This document shows positions 1 through 8,335 of a DNA stretch of 64,000 bases, piece after piece (positions within the stretch are counted from its first letter, which is position 1; the number at the start of each line of letters is the position of its first letter). The notes under the pieces were generated by a model. It was not told where the DNA came from. It made no database searches and was given only the letters and a program-made list of their open reading frames with translations. Source of the DNA: Enterobacter cloacae (GTDB taxonomy: Bacteria > Pseudomonadota > Gammaproteobacteria > Enterobacterales > Enterobacteriaceae); NCBI RefSeq assembly GCF_013375935.1, contig NZ_CP056117.1, positions 2,480,001 through 2,544,000 on the forward strand. The letters run 5' to 3'. The position numbers and the translations under genes are program-made.

Positions 1-826
1 CGTTGGCCAGGCTCTTTTTCGAGCCGCAAAACACGATGGTGATTTCATCGGCTTTACTGAAGCCGCATTTGCGGGCCACGAAGACGTTAACCGCGATGAC
101 GATCGCCAGCAGAACGATACTGACCACAACAATAAACAGCAGCGAACCGGCCCCCACCTTGTGCCAGATGCCGTTGACAACGGCTTCGCTAAAGGCGGTG
201 TAAACCACGAGCAGAATCGAGCTCTGATCCGTTTTCGCGATCCATTTTTTGCGTTTAGCCACGAACGCGCCGATCCAGGGGCGGGACAGGTGCCCAAGCA
301 CAAACGGCAGCAGCAGCTGCAGGCAAATTTTACCCACCTGCTCCAGGTTACCTTCCGCGCCGTGCATATTCATCAGCAGCCCAACCAGCAGCGGGGAAAC
401 AAAGATCCCCAGCAGGCTGGAAGCGGAAGCGGAGCAGACCGCCGCCGCGACGTTGCCGCCCGCCAGTGAGGTAAAAGCGATGGCGGACTGTACGGTGGCC
501 GGCAAAATACACAGATAGAGGAAACCGGTATAAAGCGCCGGATCGACGTTCACCGGTGCCCACCAGGCAAACAACACCCCCAGAACCGGGAAGAGGATAA
601 AGGTGCTGCACATTACCCAGAGATGCAGCCGCCAGTGGCTGCCGCCTGCAATAATCGCTTCCCGGGAGAGCTTGGCGCCGTGCATAAAGAACAGCAGCGC
701 GATGGCGGCCGTGGTCAGCCCTTCAATAACTGGAACGAAACTTCCGCGCGCCGGGAAGAAGGAGGCCAGCAGGACGACGGCAATTAGGGTCAGCGTAAAC
801 GGATCAAGGATACGAAAAAGTTTCAT
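1..826 (-). CDS. yfeH: YfeH, bile acid:sodium symporter family membrane protein (C-terminus cut off)
   Basis: Partial gene reading leftwards off the window; 275 codons are present and the usual product is about 330 residues, so roughly the last 55 are missing. The start (MKLFRILDPFTLTLI) follows a good AGGAG ribosome site (CAGGAGTGATT then ATG). The protein is strongly hydrophobic throughout, as expected for a multi-pass inner-membrane carrier of the SBF-like/BASS superfamily. The substrate of YfeH is not established. It is divergent from the LysR-type gene yfeR with about 90 bp between them, the usual layout for a regulator controlling its neighbour; this control is inferred. Identification rests on recognised sequence and on the conserved yfeH-yfeR pairing. 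Confidence 0.85.
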   Translation of the reverse strand, partial: MKLFRILDPFTLTLIAVVLLASFFPARGSFVPVIEGLTTAAIALLFFMHGAKLSREAIIAGGSHWRLHLWVMCSTFILFPVLGVLFAWWAPVNVDPALYTGFLYLCILPATVQSAIAFTSLAGGNVAAAVCSASASSLLGIFVSPLLVGLLMNMHGAEGNLEQVGKICLQLLLPFVLGHLSRPWIGAFVAKRKKWIAKTDQSSILLVVYTAFSEAVVNGIWHKVGAGSLLFIVVVSIVLLAIVIAVNVFVARKCGFSKADEITIVFCGSKKSLAN

Positions 827-915
827 AATCACTCCTGAAATCAGATATCGCTATTGTGCTTTCTTCCCTTTGAGAAATAAAATTGATTTATTGCATTTAT
901 TCATGAATTAATTAG

Positions 916-1857
916 ATGAATTATTCACTACGTCAGCTTCGCGTTTTTGTTACCGTCGCGCAGGCCCGCAGCTTTAGCCGGGCAGGGGAGATGATCGGCC
1001 TCAGCCAGTCGGCGGTCAGCCATAGCGTTAAGGAGCTGGAAACCCAGACCGGCGTAAAGCTCCTTGACCGCACGACGCGGGAAGTGGTGCTCACCGAAGC
1101 AGGACAGCAGCTGGCCGCGCGTCTGGAGAGGCTGCTGGACGAACTGAACAGCACGCTGAGGGATGTGGGCCGGCTTGGGCAACAGCTTTCCGGCACCGTG
1201 AGAGTGGCGGCGAGCCAGACGATCTCCGCGCACCTTATCCCCCAGTGCATCGCTGAAGGCAACCTGCGCTACCCGGATATCGATTTTGTTTTGCACGACA
1301 GGCCGCAGCAGTGGGTGCTGGAGAGCATCCGCCAGGGCGAGGTGGATTTTGGCATCGTTATTGACCCCGGCCCGGTGAGCGATCTGGTTTCGGAGGTTGT
1401 CCTGTCTGAACCCTTCCTGCTGCTGTGTCGCGACGACGATCCGCTGGCATTGTTACCGCAGGTGGGCTGGCAGTCGCTCCAGGGGGCGAATCTGGTTTTG
1501 CAGGATTACGCGTCGGGAAGTCGCCCGCTGATTGACGCAGCCCTGGCGGCGCAAGGCGTTCAGGCTACCATCGTTCAGGAGATCGGCCACCCCGCAACGT
1601 TATTCCCCATGGTAGAAGCGGGAATCGGTATCAGCGTATTGCCAGCGCTGGCGCTGCCCCTGCCGCAGGGAAGCCGCCTGGTTGTTAAGCGTTTTACGCC
1701 GGCTATCGAGCGTCAGCTGATGCTGGTACGCCGTAAAAATCGCTCGCTCTCGGGAGCGGCGCAGGCTATCTGGGAAGTGGTGCGCATACAGTCTCAGAAA
1801 TTAACCCAGGCCCGCACGCGCGACCCGCTGTTTAGCGTTTCTGATTGTCAGATATAG
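916..1857 (+). CDS. yfeR: YfeR, LysR-type transcriptional regulator
   Basis: A 313-residue LysR-family regulator. An N-terminal winged helix-turn-helix lies at about residues 1-60 ([18 protein letters not shown] is the recognition region), followed by a linker helix and a periplasmic-binding-protein-like effector domain from about residue 88. The start gives [12 protein letters not shown], the conserved N-terminus; no strong Shine-Dalgarno is visible ahead of it. It is divergent from yfeH, which it probably regulates (in Salmonella YfeR has been linked to osmolarity-responsive control of yfeH, from memory). The last 10 bases overlap the 3' end of the convergent FlxA-like gene, so both transcripts run into each other there. 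The C-terminal tail after about residue 300 looks unlike the E. coli protein. Confidence 0.9.
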   Translation: MNYSLRQLRVFVTVAQARSFSRAGEMIGLSQSAVSHSVKELETQTGVKLLDRTTREVVLTEAGQQLAARLERLLDELNSTLRDVGRLGQQLSGTVRVAASQTISAHLIPQCIAEGNLRYPDIDFVLHDRPQQWVLESIRQGEVDFGIVIDPGPVSDLVSEVVLSEPFLLLCRDDDPLALLPQVGWQSLQGANLVLQDYASGSRPLIDAALAAQGVQATIVQEIGHPATLFPMVEAGIGISVLPALALPLPQGSRLVVKRFTPAIERQLMLVRRKNRSLSGAAQAIWEVVRIQSQKLTQARTRDPLFSVSDCQI

Positions 1858-2192
1858 ACATCAATCTGACGATCGTCGGAAGGGTGATTAACCCCTTCGG
1901 CTTTACCCAGCATTTGCTCCTGCTTTTTCTGCGCTTCTTCGGCCTGCTGGCGCTGCAATTGTGCCAGCTGCGCCTGTAGCATTTTGATTTGCGTCTGGAT
2001 CAGCTCCTGCTGCTTTTTCTTTTCTTCTGCGCTGGCGGAGCTATCGGCAAGCTCTTTTAACTGCTGAGTCAGCTTTGTGATCTGCTTCGTGATCCGCATG
2101 ATTTGTGCGGAGATATCGTTGCCGCTCACATTTCCGCTGCTGCCGGTGCTTTGGCTCTGAACGGATGGCGTTGATGCATGAATGGTGGTCAT
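1848..2192 (-). CDS. FlxA-like coiled-coil protein
   Basis: A 114-residue protein beginning [13 protein letters not shown] chose the ATG at 2192 because an AAGAGGAAT ribosome site sits just ahead of it and because the transcription start predicted from the sigma-28-type promoter at 2220-2246 falls just upstream; a longer frame would run back through that promoter and into repeats. Residues 30-95 form a long polar helix rich in Gln, Lys and Glu with heptad character ([15 protein letters not shown], then [15 protein letters not shown]), so a coiled coil is likely. This resembles the FlxA-like family, whose E. coli founder is a flagellar late (FliA-dependent) gene of unknown function. No signal peptide or membrane segment is seen. 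It overlaps the convergent yfeR by 10 bp. Confidence 0.75.
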   Translation of the reverse strand: MTTIHASTPSVQSQSTGSSGNVSGNDISAQIMRITKQITKLTQQLKELADSSASAEEKKKQQELIQTQIKMLQAQLAQLQRQQAEEAQKKQEQMLGKAEGVNHPSDDRQIDVYI

Positions 2193-2219
2193 CTTTATTC
2201 CTCTTGCCATAAATAAGAG

Positions 2220-2246
2220 GTATCGGCACGGCGGCGGGGAGCTTGA
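2220..2246 (-). promoter_or_regulatory. Sigma-28 (FliA)-type flagellar promoter for the FlxA-like gene
   Basis: On the minus strand the sequence reads TCAAGCTC, an 11-bp spacer, then GCCGATAC. The FliA consensus is TAAAGTTT-N11-GCCGATAA; the -10 element matches 7 of 8 and the -35 element 5 of 8, with the exact spacer. It lies 27 bp from the chosen start codon, giving a leader of about 20 nt. The match was found by eye. Confidence 0.6.
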
Positions 2247-2270
2247 GAAAAACTGCAGCAGAAGGTGCTG

Positions 2271-2642
2271 TATCGCAGATAGCAAAAAAGCGCCTTTAGG
2301 GCGCTTTTTTACACTGGTGGGTCGTGCAGGATGACTCGCTTCGCTCGCCCTTCGGGCCGTCGTCGTAAACGACTCCGGTGCCTCACTGCGTTCGGCTCGA
2401 ACCTGCAGCAGGTTCGAATCATCCATATTGCAGATAGCAAAAAAGCGCCTTTAGGGCGCTTTTTTACATTGGTGGGTCGTGCAGGATGACTCGCTTCGCT
2501 CGCCCTTCGGGCCGTCGTCGTAAACGACTCCGGTGCCTCACTGCGTTCGGCTCGAACCTGCAGCAGGTTCGAATCATCCATATTGCAGATAGCAAAAAAG
2601 CGCCTTTAGGGCGCTTTTTTACATTGGTGGGTCGTGCAGGAT
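2271..2642 (-). repeat. Tandem 155-bp repeats derived from the tRNA-Lys 3' end (rtT-like)
   Basis: Two complete units (about 2271-2425 and 2426-2580) and the start of a third (from 2581) that runs into the real lysV gene. The period is 155 bp: the same AGCAAAAAAGCGCC motif starts at 2281, 2436 and 2591. Read with transcription (minus strand), each unit has the last 17 nt of tRNA-Lys with CCA, a Rho-independent terminator (GCGCC/GGCGC stem then T6), and about 105 nt that can fold into several hairpins closed by GGATGA/TCATCC. The units are nearly identical. The arrangement resembles the rtT repeats after E. coli tyrT, which also carry a tRNA 3' fragment. Confidence 0.85.
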
Positions 2643-2700
2643 TCGAACCTGCGACCAATTGATTAAAAGTCAACTGCTCTACCAACTGAGCTAACGACCC
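2625..2700 (-). tRNA. lysV: tRNA-Lys (anticodon TTT)
   Basis: A 76-nt tRNA with encoded CCA. The acceptor GGGTCGT pairs with ACGACCC, the D-loop carries AGCTCAGTTGGTAGAGC, the anticodon loop is CTTTTAA and the T-loop GGTTCGAATCC. It is the last gene of the four-tRNA operon and is followed directly by the 155-bp repeats that copy its 3' end. Confidence 0.97.
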
Positions 2701-2704
2701 GAAA

Positions 2705-2780
2705 TGGTGGGCGATGACGGGCTCGAACCGCCGACCCCCTCCGTGTAAAGGAGATGCTCTACCAACTGAGCTAATCGCCC
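2705..2780 (-). tRNA. valY: tRNA-Val (anticodon TAC)
   Basis: A 76-nt tRNA with encoded CCA. Acceptor GGGCGAT/ATCGCCC, anticodon loop CTTACAC, T-loop GGTTCGAGCCC. Third gene of the operon, four bases from lysV. Its mature sequence appears identical to the middle tRNA-Val copy. Confidence 0.97.
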
Positions 2781-2809
2781 ATTTCGGAACTGCTGCGATA
2801 AGGTGAGAA

Positions 2810-2885
2810 TGGTGGGCGATGACGGGCTCGAACCGCCGACCCCCTCCGTGTAAAGGAGATGCTCTACCAACTGAGCTAATCGCCC
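2810..2885 (-). tRNA. valX: tRNA-Val (anticodon TAC)
   Basis: A 76-nt tRNA with encoded CCA, identical in mature sequence to the next copy downstream. Second gene of the valU-valX-valY-lysV operon, 29 bp from its downstream neighbour. Confidence 0.97.
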
Positions 2886-2926
2886 AATCTCAATTCTTAT
2901 CTACACTGCGAGCCTACCGAAGTAGA

Positions 2927-3002
2927 TGGTGGGTGATGACGGGCTCGAACCGCCGACCCCCTCCGTGTAAAGGAGATGCTCTACCAACTGAGCTAATCAC
3001 CC
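2927..3002 (-). tRNA. valU: tRNA-Val (anticodon TAC), first gene of operon
   Basis: A 76-nt tRNA with encoded CCA. It differs from the other two Val copies by a compensated change in the acceptor stem (GGGTGAT with ATCACCC instead of GGGCGAT with ATCGCCC), so pairing is kept. It lies closest to the operon promoter at 3020-3047. Confidence 0.97.
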
Positions 3003-3019
3003 CCGCTGTGTGGAGTCGC

Positions 3020-3047
3020 ATTATAGGGAGAGTTGAAAATGAGTCAA
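3020..3047 (-). promoter_or_regulatory. Sigma-70 promoter of the valU-valX-valY-lysV operon
   Basis: On the minus strand: -35 TTGACT (3042-3047), a 16-bp spacer, and a consensus -10 TATAAT (3020-3025). It is followed by a GC-rich discriminator (GCGACTCC), the feature usually tied to stringent control of stable RNA promoters. Confidence 0.9.
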
Positions 3048-3260
3048 CGCATTTTCTAAAGTTTTTATTCGTTCGTCGTAAAATTAGTCAAAACGATCGC
3101 AAAACCGACTGCGGTGCATGATTTCTAAACAAAAACAGCAATCTCGGGCCGGATAAAGTGATCGACATTGAGGAATCGGCCCACAGTGATAGAATATTGC
3201 CCATTGTTTTCTCCCCAGGATTTGCCGATTACCGGCATCTTTATAACGTAAGGCCATTTC

Positions 3261-4676
3261 ATGAAAATCAAAACTCGCTTCGCGCCGAGCCCGACAGGCT
3301 ATCTGCACGTCGGTGGTGCACGTACTGCTCTCTATTCCTGGCTTTTCGCACGTCACAACAAAGGTGAGTTTGTGCTGCGTATTGAAGACACCGATCTTGA
3401 GCGCTCAACGCCGGAAGCAATTGAAGCCATTATGGATGGGATGAACTGGCTGAATCTGCAGTGGGATGAAGGCCCTTACTTCCAGACCAAACGTTTTGAC
3501 CGCTATAACGCCGTGATTGACGAGATGCTGGTCGCAGGTACCGCCTATAAGTGTTACTGCTCCAAAGAGCGTCTGGATGCGCTGCGCGAAGAGCAGATGG
3601 CAAACGGTGAAAAACCACGCTATGACGGCCGCTGCCGTCATGACCACAGCGAACATGCCGCTGACGAACCGTGCGTGGTGCGTTTTGCTAACCCGCAGGA
3701 CGGCTCCGTTATTTTTGATGACCAGATCCGTGGCCCAATCGAATTCAGCAACCAGGAACTGGACGACCTGATTATCCGTCGTACCGATGGTTCTCCTACC
3801 TATAACTTCTGCGTGGTGGTGGACGACTGGGATATGGAGATCACCCATGTGATCCGTGGGGAAGACCATATCAATAACACGCCTCGTCAGATCAACATTC
3901 TCAAAGCGCTTAACGCGCCAGTGCCGGTGTATGCGCACGTATCAATGATCAACGGTGACGACGGTAAAAAACTGTCCAAGCGTCATGGTGCGGTGAGCGT
4001 GATGCAGTACCGTGATGACGGCTATCTGCCGGAAGCGCTGCTGAACTATCTGGTGCGTCTGGGCTGGGCTCACGGCGATCAGGAGATCTTCAGCCGCGAA
4101 GAGGTGATCGAGCTGTTCTCTCTGAACTCGGTGAGCAAATCAGCCAGCGCGTTCAACACTGACAAGCTGCTGTGGCTGAACCACCACTACATCAATACCA
4201 TGCAGCCAGAATATGTGGCGACGTACCTGCAGTGGCATATTGAGCAGGCAAATATCGATACCCGTACCGGCCCCGAGCTGGCGGATCTGGTGAAACTGCT
4301 CGGCGAACGTTGTAAAACGCTGAAAGAGATTGCCCAGAGCTGCCGCTACTTCTATGAAGAGTTTGACGAGTTCGACGCCGACGCGGCGAAGAAGCATCTG
4401 CGTCCGGTTGCGCGCCAGCCGCTGGAAGTGGTGCGCGACAAACTGGAAGCCATTACCGAGTGGACTGCTGAAAATGTTCACCACGCGATTCAGGCTACCG
4501 CTGATGAGCTGGAAATCGGCATGGGTAAAGTTGGCATGCCGCTGCGCGTTGCGGTGACGGGTGCTGGCCAGTCTCCGGCGCTGGACGTGACCGTTCATGC
4601 GATCGGTAAATCACGCAGCATTGCGCGTATCAACAAGGCGCTGGGTTTTATTGCCGAGCGTGAAAGCCAGCAGTAA
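3261..4676 (+). CDS. gltX: Glutamyl-tRNA synthetase
   Basis: A 471-residue class I aminoacyl-tRNA synthetase, the same length as the E. coli enzyme. It charges tRNA-Glu with glutamate in the cytoplasm; the product also feeds tetrapyrrole synthesis. The HIGH-type signature is HVGG at residues 16-19 and the KMSKS-type loop is KLSKR at 237-241. The zinc-binding set typical of enterobacterial GltX is present (Cys98, Cys100, Cys125, His127). The start is preceded by TAAGG. The gene is divergent from the tRNA-Val/Lys operon with 258 bp between them, and ends at a clear intrinsic terminator. It stands as a single transcription unit. Confidence 0.98.
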   Translation: MKIKTRFAPSPTGYLHVGGARTALYSWLFARHNKGEFVLRIEDTDLERSTPEAIEAIMDGMNWLNLQWDEGPYFQTKRFDRYNAVIDEMLVAGTAYKCYCSKERLDALREEQMANGEKPRYDGRCRHDHSEHAADEPCVVRFANPQDGSVIFDDQIRGPIEFSNQELDDLIIRRTDGSPTYNFCVVVDDWDMEITHVIRGEDHINNTPRQINILKALNAPVPVYAHVSMINGDDGKKLSKRHGAVSVMQYRDDGYLPEALLNYLVRLGWAHGDQEIFSREEVIELFSLNSVSKSASAFNTDKLLWLNHHYINTMQPEYVATYLQWHIEQANIDTRTGPELADLVKLLGERCKTLKEIAQSCRYFYEEFDEFDADAAKKHLRPVARQPLEVVRDKLEAITEWTAENVHHAIQATADELEIGMGKVGMPLRVAVTGAGQSPALDVTVHAIGKSRSIARINKALGFIAERESQQ

Positions 4677-4693
4677 TTCTGGCGTGTTACGGT

Positions 4694-4721
4694 AAACGGC
4701 AGGGTGACCTGCCGTTTTTTA
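4694..4721 (+). terminator. Rho-independent terminator of gltX
   Basis: AACGGCAGG and CCTGCCGTT form a stem with loop GTGA, followed by a T tract. It lies 18 bp after the gltX stop and just before the end of the convergent yfeD. Confidence 0.9.
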
Positions 4722-4727
4722 TGTCTG

Positions 4728-5114
4728 CTATTCAGCAATACCGAGACGTGTAAGAAAACCCTGCAAGCCTTCGCGGGCGAGCAACGTGCGTAAACGTTCC
4801 TGTTCGGCAGTCGTCATGTTTTCCAGCGAGTCGATGATTTGCGGAAGCAGGCTCGCTGAGGTCGCCACGCCATACGGGGAAGGACTTTCCGCCAGCTGGT
4901 ATACGGCGCGACGGTTACGAATGGCAGGAAGGCTGATGATATGCTCTTTTACGTGAGCATCGATACAGACCACCCTTGCTCTTCCACCCTTTACACCGTT
5001 AATGCCCTCTGTTTTCCAGCCTTTTTGTCGTATCCAGCGATTAACGGTTTGTCGGGCTACGCCCAGACTGTCCGCCAGCTCTTCCGTGGTCATTTTGCTG
5101 CGTAATCTTTTCAT
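4728..5114 (-). CDS. yfeD: YfeD, DUF1323 putative DNA-binding protein
   Basis: A 128-residue small protein whose N-terminus (MTTEELADSLGVARQTVNRW, about residues 8-27) is a clear helix-turn-helix of the excisionase/MerR-like type. It is paralogous to the gene just upstream: both share the T-x-EELA, RQT-[IV]-N-[KR]-W and RxGLxxx-LxRLGI-type C-terminal motifs. Only one base separates the yfeC stop from its ATG, so the two are translationally coupled. No function is established. The two could form a heterodimeric regulator, which is inference. The gene is convergent with gltX across the gltX terminator. Confidence 0.85.
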   Translation of the reverse strand: MKRLRSKMTTEELADSLGVARQTVNRWIRQKGWKTEGINGVKGGRARVVCIDAHVKEHIISLPAIRNRRAVYQLAESPSPYGVATSASLLPQIIDSLENMTTAEQERLRTLLAREGLQGFLTRLGIAE

Positions 5115-5115
5115 A

Positions 5116-5478
5116 TCAGCTCTGTTCGCGAATCCCTAAACGTTGCAATAATCCGGTAATCCCTTCCCGCAGTAACAGAGAGGTTAACTGCTTTTGCTCA
5201 TCCGGCGTCATTTCATTCGCCAGCGTCAGAAGCAGGGCATGAAGCGAACCGTCGTGGTAAGCATTTTCCGGCATGTCCGGCGTCTCTGTTGCCCGGCGCG
5301 CGCTGCGAATAAAGTCGCGCACCTTATCATTGACGTGTACCAGACGCGCCTTGCCGCCCTGAACGCCTGGCTTTGGCGAAGTAATCCAACCCTCTTTACG
5401 TACCCATTTATTGATGGTCTGTCGGCTATAGCCAGTCAGCAAGGCTAACTCTTCTGGCGTCATTCGTTCCTTGATCAT
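5116..5478 (-). CDS. yfeC: YfeC, DUF1323 putative DNA-binding protein
   Basis: A 120-residue paralog of YfeD and first gene of the pair. A helix-turn-helix covers about residues 6-26 (MTPEELALLTGYSRQTINKW), followed by a basic stretch (KPGVQGGKARLVHVNDKVR) and a C-terminal helical region ending LLQRLGIREQS. No enzyme motif, signal peptide or membrane segment is present. The E. coli ortholog is described only as a putative DNA-binding protein. It is divergent from the tRNA-Ala pair with 218 bp between them. Confidence 0.85.
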   Translation of the reverse strand: MIKERMTPEELALLTGYSRQTINKWVRKEGWITSPKPGVQGGKARLVHVNDKVRDFIRSARRATETPDMPENAYHDGSLHALLLTLANEMTPDEQKQLTSLLLREGITGLLQRLGIREQS

Positions 5479-5638
5479 GCAATTTCCTGAATATCTGTGG
5501 GGTTAATTTAGTGGTTCATCTTATAGCACCGTTTTACGTGAAAACGTGACAGGCTTAACTCCTGACTGCGAGCAGGCTCGCAAAGTGGTTTATTTGCATG
5601 ATTTTTCGGCGATTGAAAGGCAGAGACTGAATTTGCCG

Positions 5639-5667
5639 TTGACACTCTGCGGCGGAATTCATATTAT
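5639..5667 (+). promoter_or_regulatory. Sigma-70 promoter of the tRNA-Ala pair
   Basis: Consensus -35 TTGACA (5639-5644), 17-bp spacer and -10 TATTAT (5662-5667), followed by a GC-rich discriminator (GCCGCCCG). This is a classic strong stable-RNA promoter 30 bp ahead of the first tRNA. Confidence 0.9.
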
Positions 5668-5696
5668 GCCGCCCGTCAACATGACAGCTTTACGAT

Positions 5697-5772
5697 GGGG
5701 CTATAGCTCAGCTGGGAGAGCGCCTGCATGGCATGCAGGAGGTCAGCGGTTCGATCCCGCTTAGCTCCACCA
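5697..5772 (+). tRNA. alaW: tRNA-Ala (anticodon GGC), first copy
   Basis: A 76-nt tRNA with encoded CCA. Acceptor GGGGCTA/TAGCTCC (with a G-T pair), anticodon loop ATGGCAT closed by CCTGC/GCAGG, T-loop GGTTCGATCCC. The alaW/alaX naming follows the K-12 gene order from memory and could be swapped. Confidence 0.95.
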
Positions 5773-5813
5773 AACTCTGAACCCAACAGAGTGCGGTCGG
5801 TAAAGTAACATGT

Positions 5814-5889
<76 letters not shown>

Positions 5890-5895
5890 AAATTT

Positions 5896-5925
5896 AAACC
5901 CTCGTCGCAAGACGGGGGTTTTTTT
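5896..5925 (+). terminator. Rho-independent terminator of the tRNA-Ala operon
   Basis: ACCCTCGTC, loop GCAA, GACGGGGGT form a stem (one wobble) followed by seven or more T residues, just after the second tRNA-Ala. Confidence 0.9.
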
Positions 5926-6100
5926 ATATGTTGTAAAATATTTTTACTGGTTTTGTTGCCAGTTACGTCGTTTTCTATACCTCACCTCAATCCAAATCAA
6001 TAAACATGTCCATAATTAGACTTGAACTTGATTCGTGCAATTAATAAACCTATTATCCATGCGGTCAATAAGACGATGGTAAAATAGATTTTCTTAATTA

Positions 6101-8290
6101 ATGAATAGAAAAATATACAATAATGTAAAGATATTTATCATTGCCCTGGCGCTATGCCTGTTTGTGATCCCCCTTTCCCGTTATGTTTCTCCGCGCGCCA
6201 TTGTAAACGAAAATGATGTTTATTTAGCATGGCTGCCGCTGAGCGCCATGCTCGCCATCGTGCTGTTATTCGGGCGACGGGCAGTCATTCCGCTGCTGTT
6301 TGGTTTTAGTTTTACTAACATATATAACCTTGATTTAGCGCCGCTACAATCTGCCGCGCTATTATTTTGCCAGACGTTCGCGGTTTTTGCGGCATGCGGC
6401 GTAATCCGCCTGCTGCTGGGCAAGCGCTGGCGGTACAGCATGCCAAATAAGTCTGTTGGTATTCATATATTCTGGCTCGGTTTTATGGTACCTGTCGGTA
6501 TCAAATTATCAATGTATCTGGCTGGCTATTTATTTGATTTTCCGGTGACAATCTCCTCTTATTTCGGCGAAGGCTCCGCAATTTATAATGTTATCGATAT
6601 TCAGAGCCTGATTTGCGCCGCGCTGATTTTTACCATGATGTTCTATTATCCATTAAGAATGATTATTAATCCCCGTTATGCCCGCACGTTCTGGCGACGC
6701 AGCGTTAAGCCTCTCTTCGCAGACAGAAAAGCCGTATTTACAGTAGTGTGGCTAATGCTTTTAGTCTCCCTCATTGCAATTTTGTGCGCGCCTTTTGAAT
6801 CGCAGATTATTGCAGGCTATTTGATGCCTTTAGTTTTCATTCTTTTCACGCTTGGTATTGGTCGCCTGAGCTATGCTCCCATCTCGCTGCTGTGGGCGGC
6901 GTCGGCGCTCATGCTATTGACCTATAATTATAATTTCCTCAACGGCGTCGAGTCGGGTCACTCGCTCTCCTTTATCCTGTCCGTTCTGATCTCATTCGCC
7001 ATCTGCCTGCTTTTTATGTCGCGGATTTACCAGAAAAGCGAGTGGCTAAAGCAGGGCTGGCAGGACAGGGCACTTACCGATCCGCTCACCGGTTTGCCCA
7101 ACGTCCGCGCGCTGGAAGCGTTCCTGCAAACACATCCAGACGCCAGGGTGTGTTGTCTGCGCCTGGATAACCTCGAGTTCCTGAGCCGCTACTACGGCAT
7201 TCTTATGCGCGTGCACTGTAAAAAGATGATTGCCACGTCGCTGCAACCGCTTTTGCAAAAAGACGAGAAGCTCTTCCATTTGCCTGGAAGCGAGCTGGTT
7301 CTGGTATTGCTGGGGCCGGGCACCGCCGAGCGGCTGCAATACATGGTTGACCATCTGAACAGCCGTAAGATTATCTGGAACAAGACGGAGCTGGACATTG
7401 AGTTTGGCGCATCCTGGGGAGAAGTGCCGGATGGTGAAAGCCTGCACCACACGCTGGGACAGCTGAGCTGGCTCTCCGAGCAGTCTTGTGCCGGGCATAA
7501 TGTGCTGGCGTTAACGAACAGCCTGGACGATGTCTCCGGGCAGACAACGGACAGGGTGCTGATGCTGGCCCGTATCAAACGCGCCCTGGATATCGGCGGG
7601 ATTCACCTGTACGCCCAGCCCATTCAGAACGCGCGCGGGGAAGGCTACTTCGAAATTCTTTCTCGCCTGGAAAGTGAGGGTGAGATCATCACCCCGGACC
7701 GTTTTATCCCGCTGATTGCGCAGTTTAACCTGAGCCACCGGTTCGACCTCAACGTGGTGGAAAAGCTGCTGGTCTGGCTGCGCGATCACCCGTCCAGCGA
7801 GGCCGGAACGCGTTTTTCCGTTAATCTGATGCCGCTGACGTTAATGCAAAATGAGAGTGCAGCAGAGATTATCGCGCTTTTTGAACGCTATGCCGTCGCG
7901 CCGCAGGATATCGTTATCGAGATTACCGAGGAGCAGGCGTTTTCCGACTCGGGCAGCAGCATGAAAAATATTCAGCTGCTGCGGGATTACGGCTTTCGTA
8001 TCGCTATTGATGACTTTGGTACCGGGTATGCCAACTTTGAGCGCCTGAAGCGGCTGGAGGCCGATATCATCAAGATTGATGGCTGCTTTGTGAAAGATAT
8101 CTGTACCGACAGCATGGATGCGATGATCGTGCAGTCCATTTGCAATCTGGCAAAAACAAAATCCCTTTGCGTGGTGGCTGAATATGTGGAGTCACCGGAA
8201 CAGCGTGAGGCGCTGCTGGGCCTTGGCGTGGATTACATGCAGGGGTACTTAATCGGCAAGCCTGTGCCGCTCACGGCGCTGGAGAAATAA
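6101..8290 (+). CDS. pdeA: PdeA (YfeA), membrane-bound c-di-GMP phosphodiesterase, MASE1-GGDEF-EAL
   Basis: A 729-residue protein, the same length as E. coli YfeA/PdeA. Residues 1-310 are strongly hydrophobic with about eight to ten membrane segments (MASE1-type sensor). A degenerate GGDEF domain follows (DPLTGLPN is kept at about 327, but the signature is PGSEL, so cyclase activity is not expected). The C-terminal EAL domain starts near residue 490: the EAL signature reads EIL with Glu518, and the metal-binding DDFGTGYAN loop begins at Asp637. Phosphodiesterase activity is therefore plausible and lowers c-di-GMP; the ligand of the membrane part is unknown. AT-rich DNA precedes it and it ends at a terminator shared with nupC. 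Confidence 0.92.
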   Translation: MNRKIYNNVKIFIIALALCLFVIPLSRYVSPRAIVNENDVYLAWLPLSAMLAIVLLFGRRAVIPLLFGFSFTNIYNLDLAPLQSAALLFCQTFAVFAACGVIRLLLGKRWRYSMPNKSVGIHIFWLGFMVPVGIKLSMYLAGYLFDFPVTISSYFGEGSAIYNVIDIQSLICAALIFTMMFYYPLRMIINPRYARTFWRRSVKPLFADRKAVFTVVWLMLLVSLIAILCAPFESQIIAGYLMPLVFILFTLGIGRLSYAPISLLWAASALMLLTYNYNFLNGVESGHSLSFILSVLISFAICLLFMSRIYQKSEWLKQGWQDRALTDPLTGLPNVRALEAFLQTHPDARVCCLRLDNLEFLSRYYGILMRVHCKKMIATSLQPLLQKDEKLFHLPGSELVLVLLGPGTAERLQYMVDHLNSRKIIWNKTELDIEFGASWGEVPDGESLHHTLGQLSWLSEQSCAGHNVLALTNSLDDVSGQTTDRVLMLARIKRALDIGGIHLYAQPIQNARGEGYFEILSRLESEGEIITPDRFIPLIAQFNLSHRFDLNVVEKLLVWLRDHPSSEAGTRFSVNLMPLTLMQNESAAEIIALFERYAVAPQDIVIEITEEQAFSDSGSSMKNIQLLRDYGFRIAIDDFGTGYANFERLKRLEADIIKIDGCFVKDICTDSMDAMIVQSICNLAKTKSLCVVAEYVESPEQREALLGLGVDYMQGYLIGKPVPLTALEK

Positions 8291-8321
8291 AAAAACTGGG
8301 AGCAAAAGCTCCCGGTTTTCG
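8291..8321. terminator. Bidirectional terminator between pdeA and nupC
   Basis: GGGAGC, loop AAAA, GCTCCC. On the plus strand it is followed by GGTTTTC, on the minus strand by AGTTTTTTT, so it is strongest for nupC and probably also serves pdeA. Confidence 0.8.
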
Positions 8322-8335
8322 TTAAGCGGTCAGGA

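Noticed and set aside
2271..2642. CRISPR array
   Set aside because: The 155-bp units are directly adjacent, nearly identical and have no variable spacers; they derive from a tRNA end.
2309..2685. Open frames on the minus strand beginning MDDSNLLQVRAERSEAPES or MVEQLTFNQLVAGSNPARPT
   Set aside because: They lie in the 155-bp tRNA-derived repeats and in lysV itself; the translated pattern is what a tRNA and terminator sequence gives. No ribosome site or conserved domain.
2819..3121. Plus-strand frame reading MTGSNRRPPPCKGDALPTELI twice
   Set aside because: It is the complement of two tandem tRNA-Val genes, a common false protein in databases.
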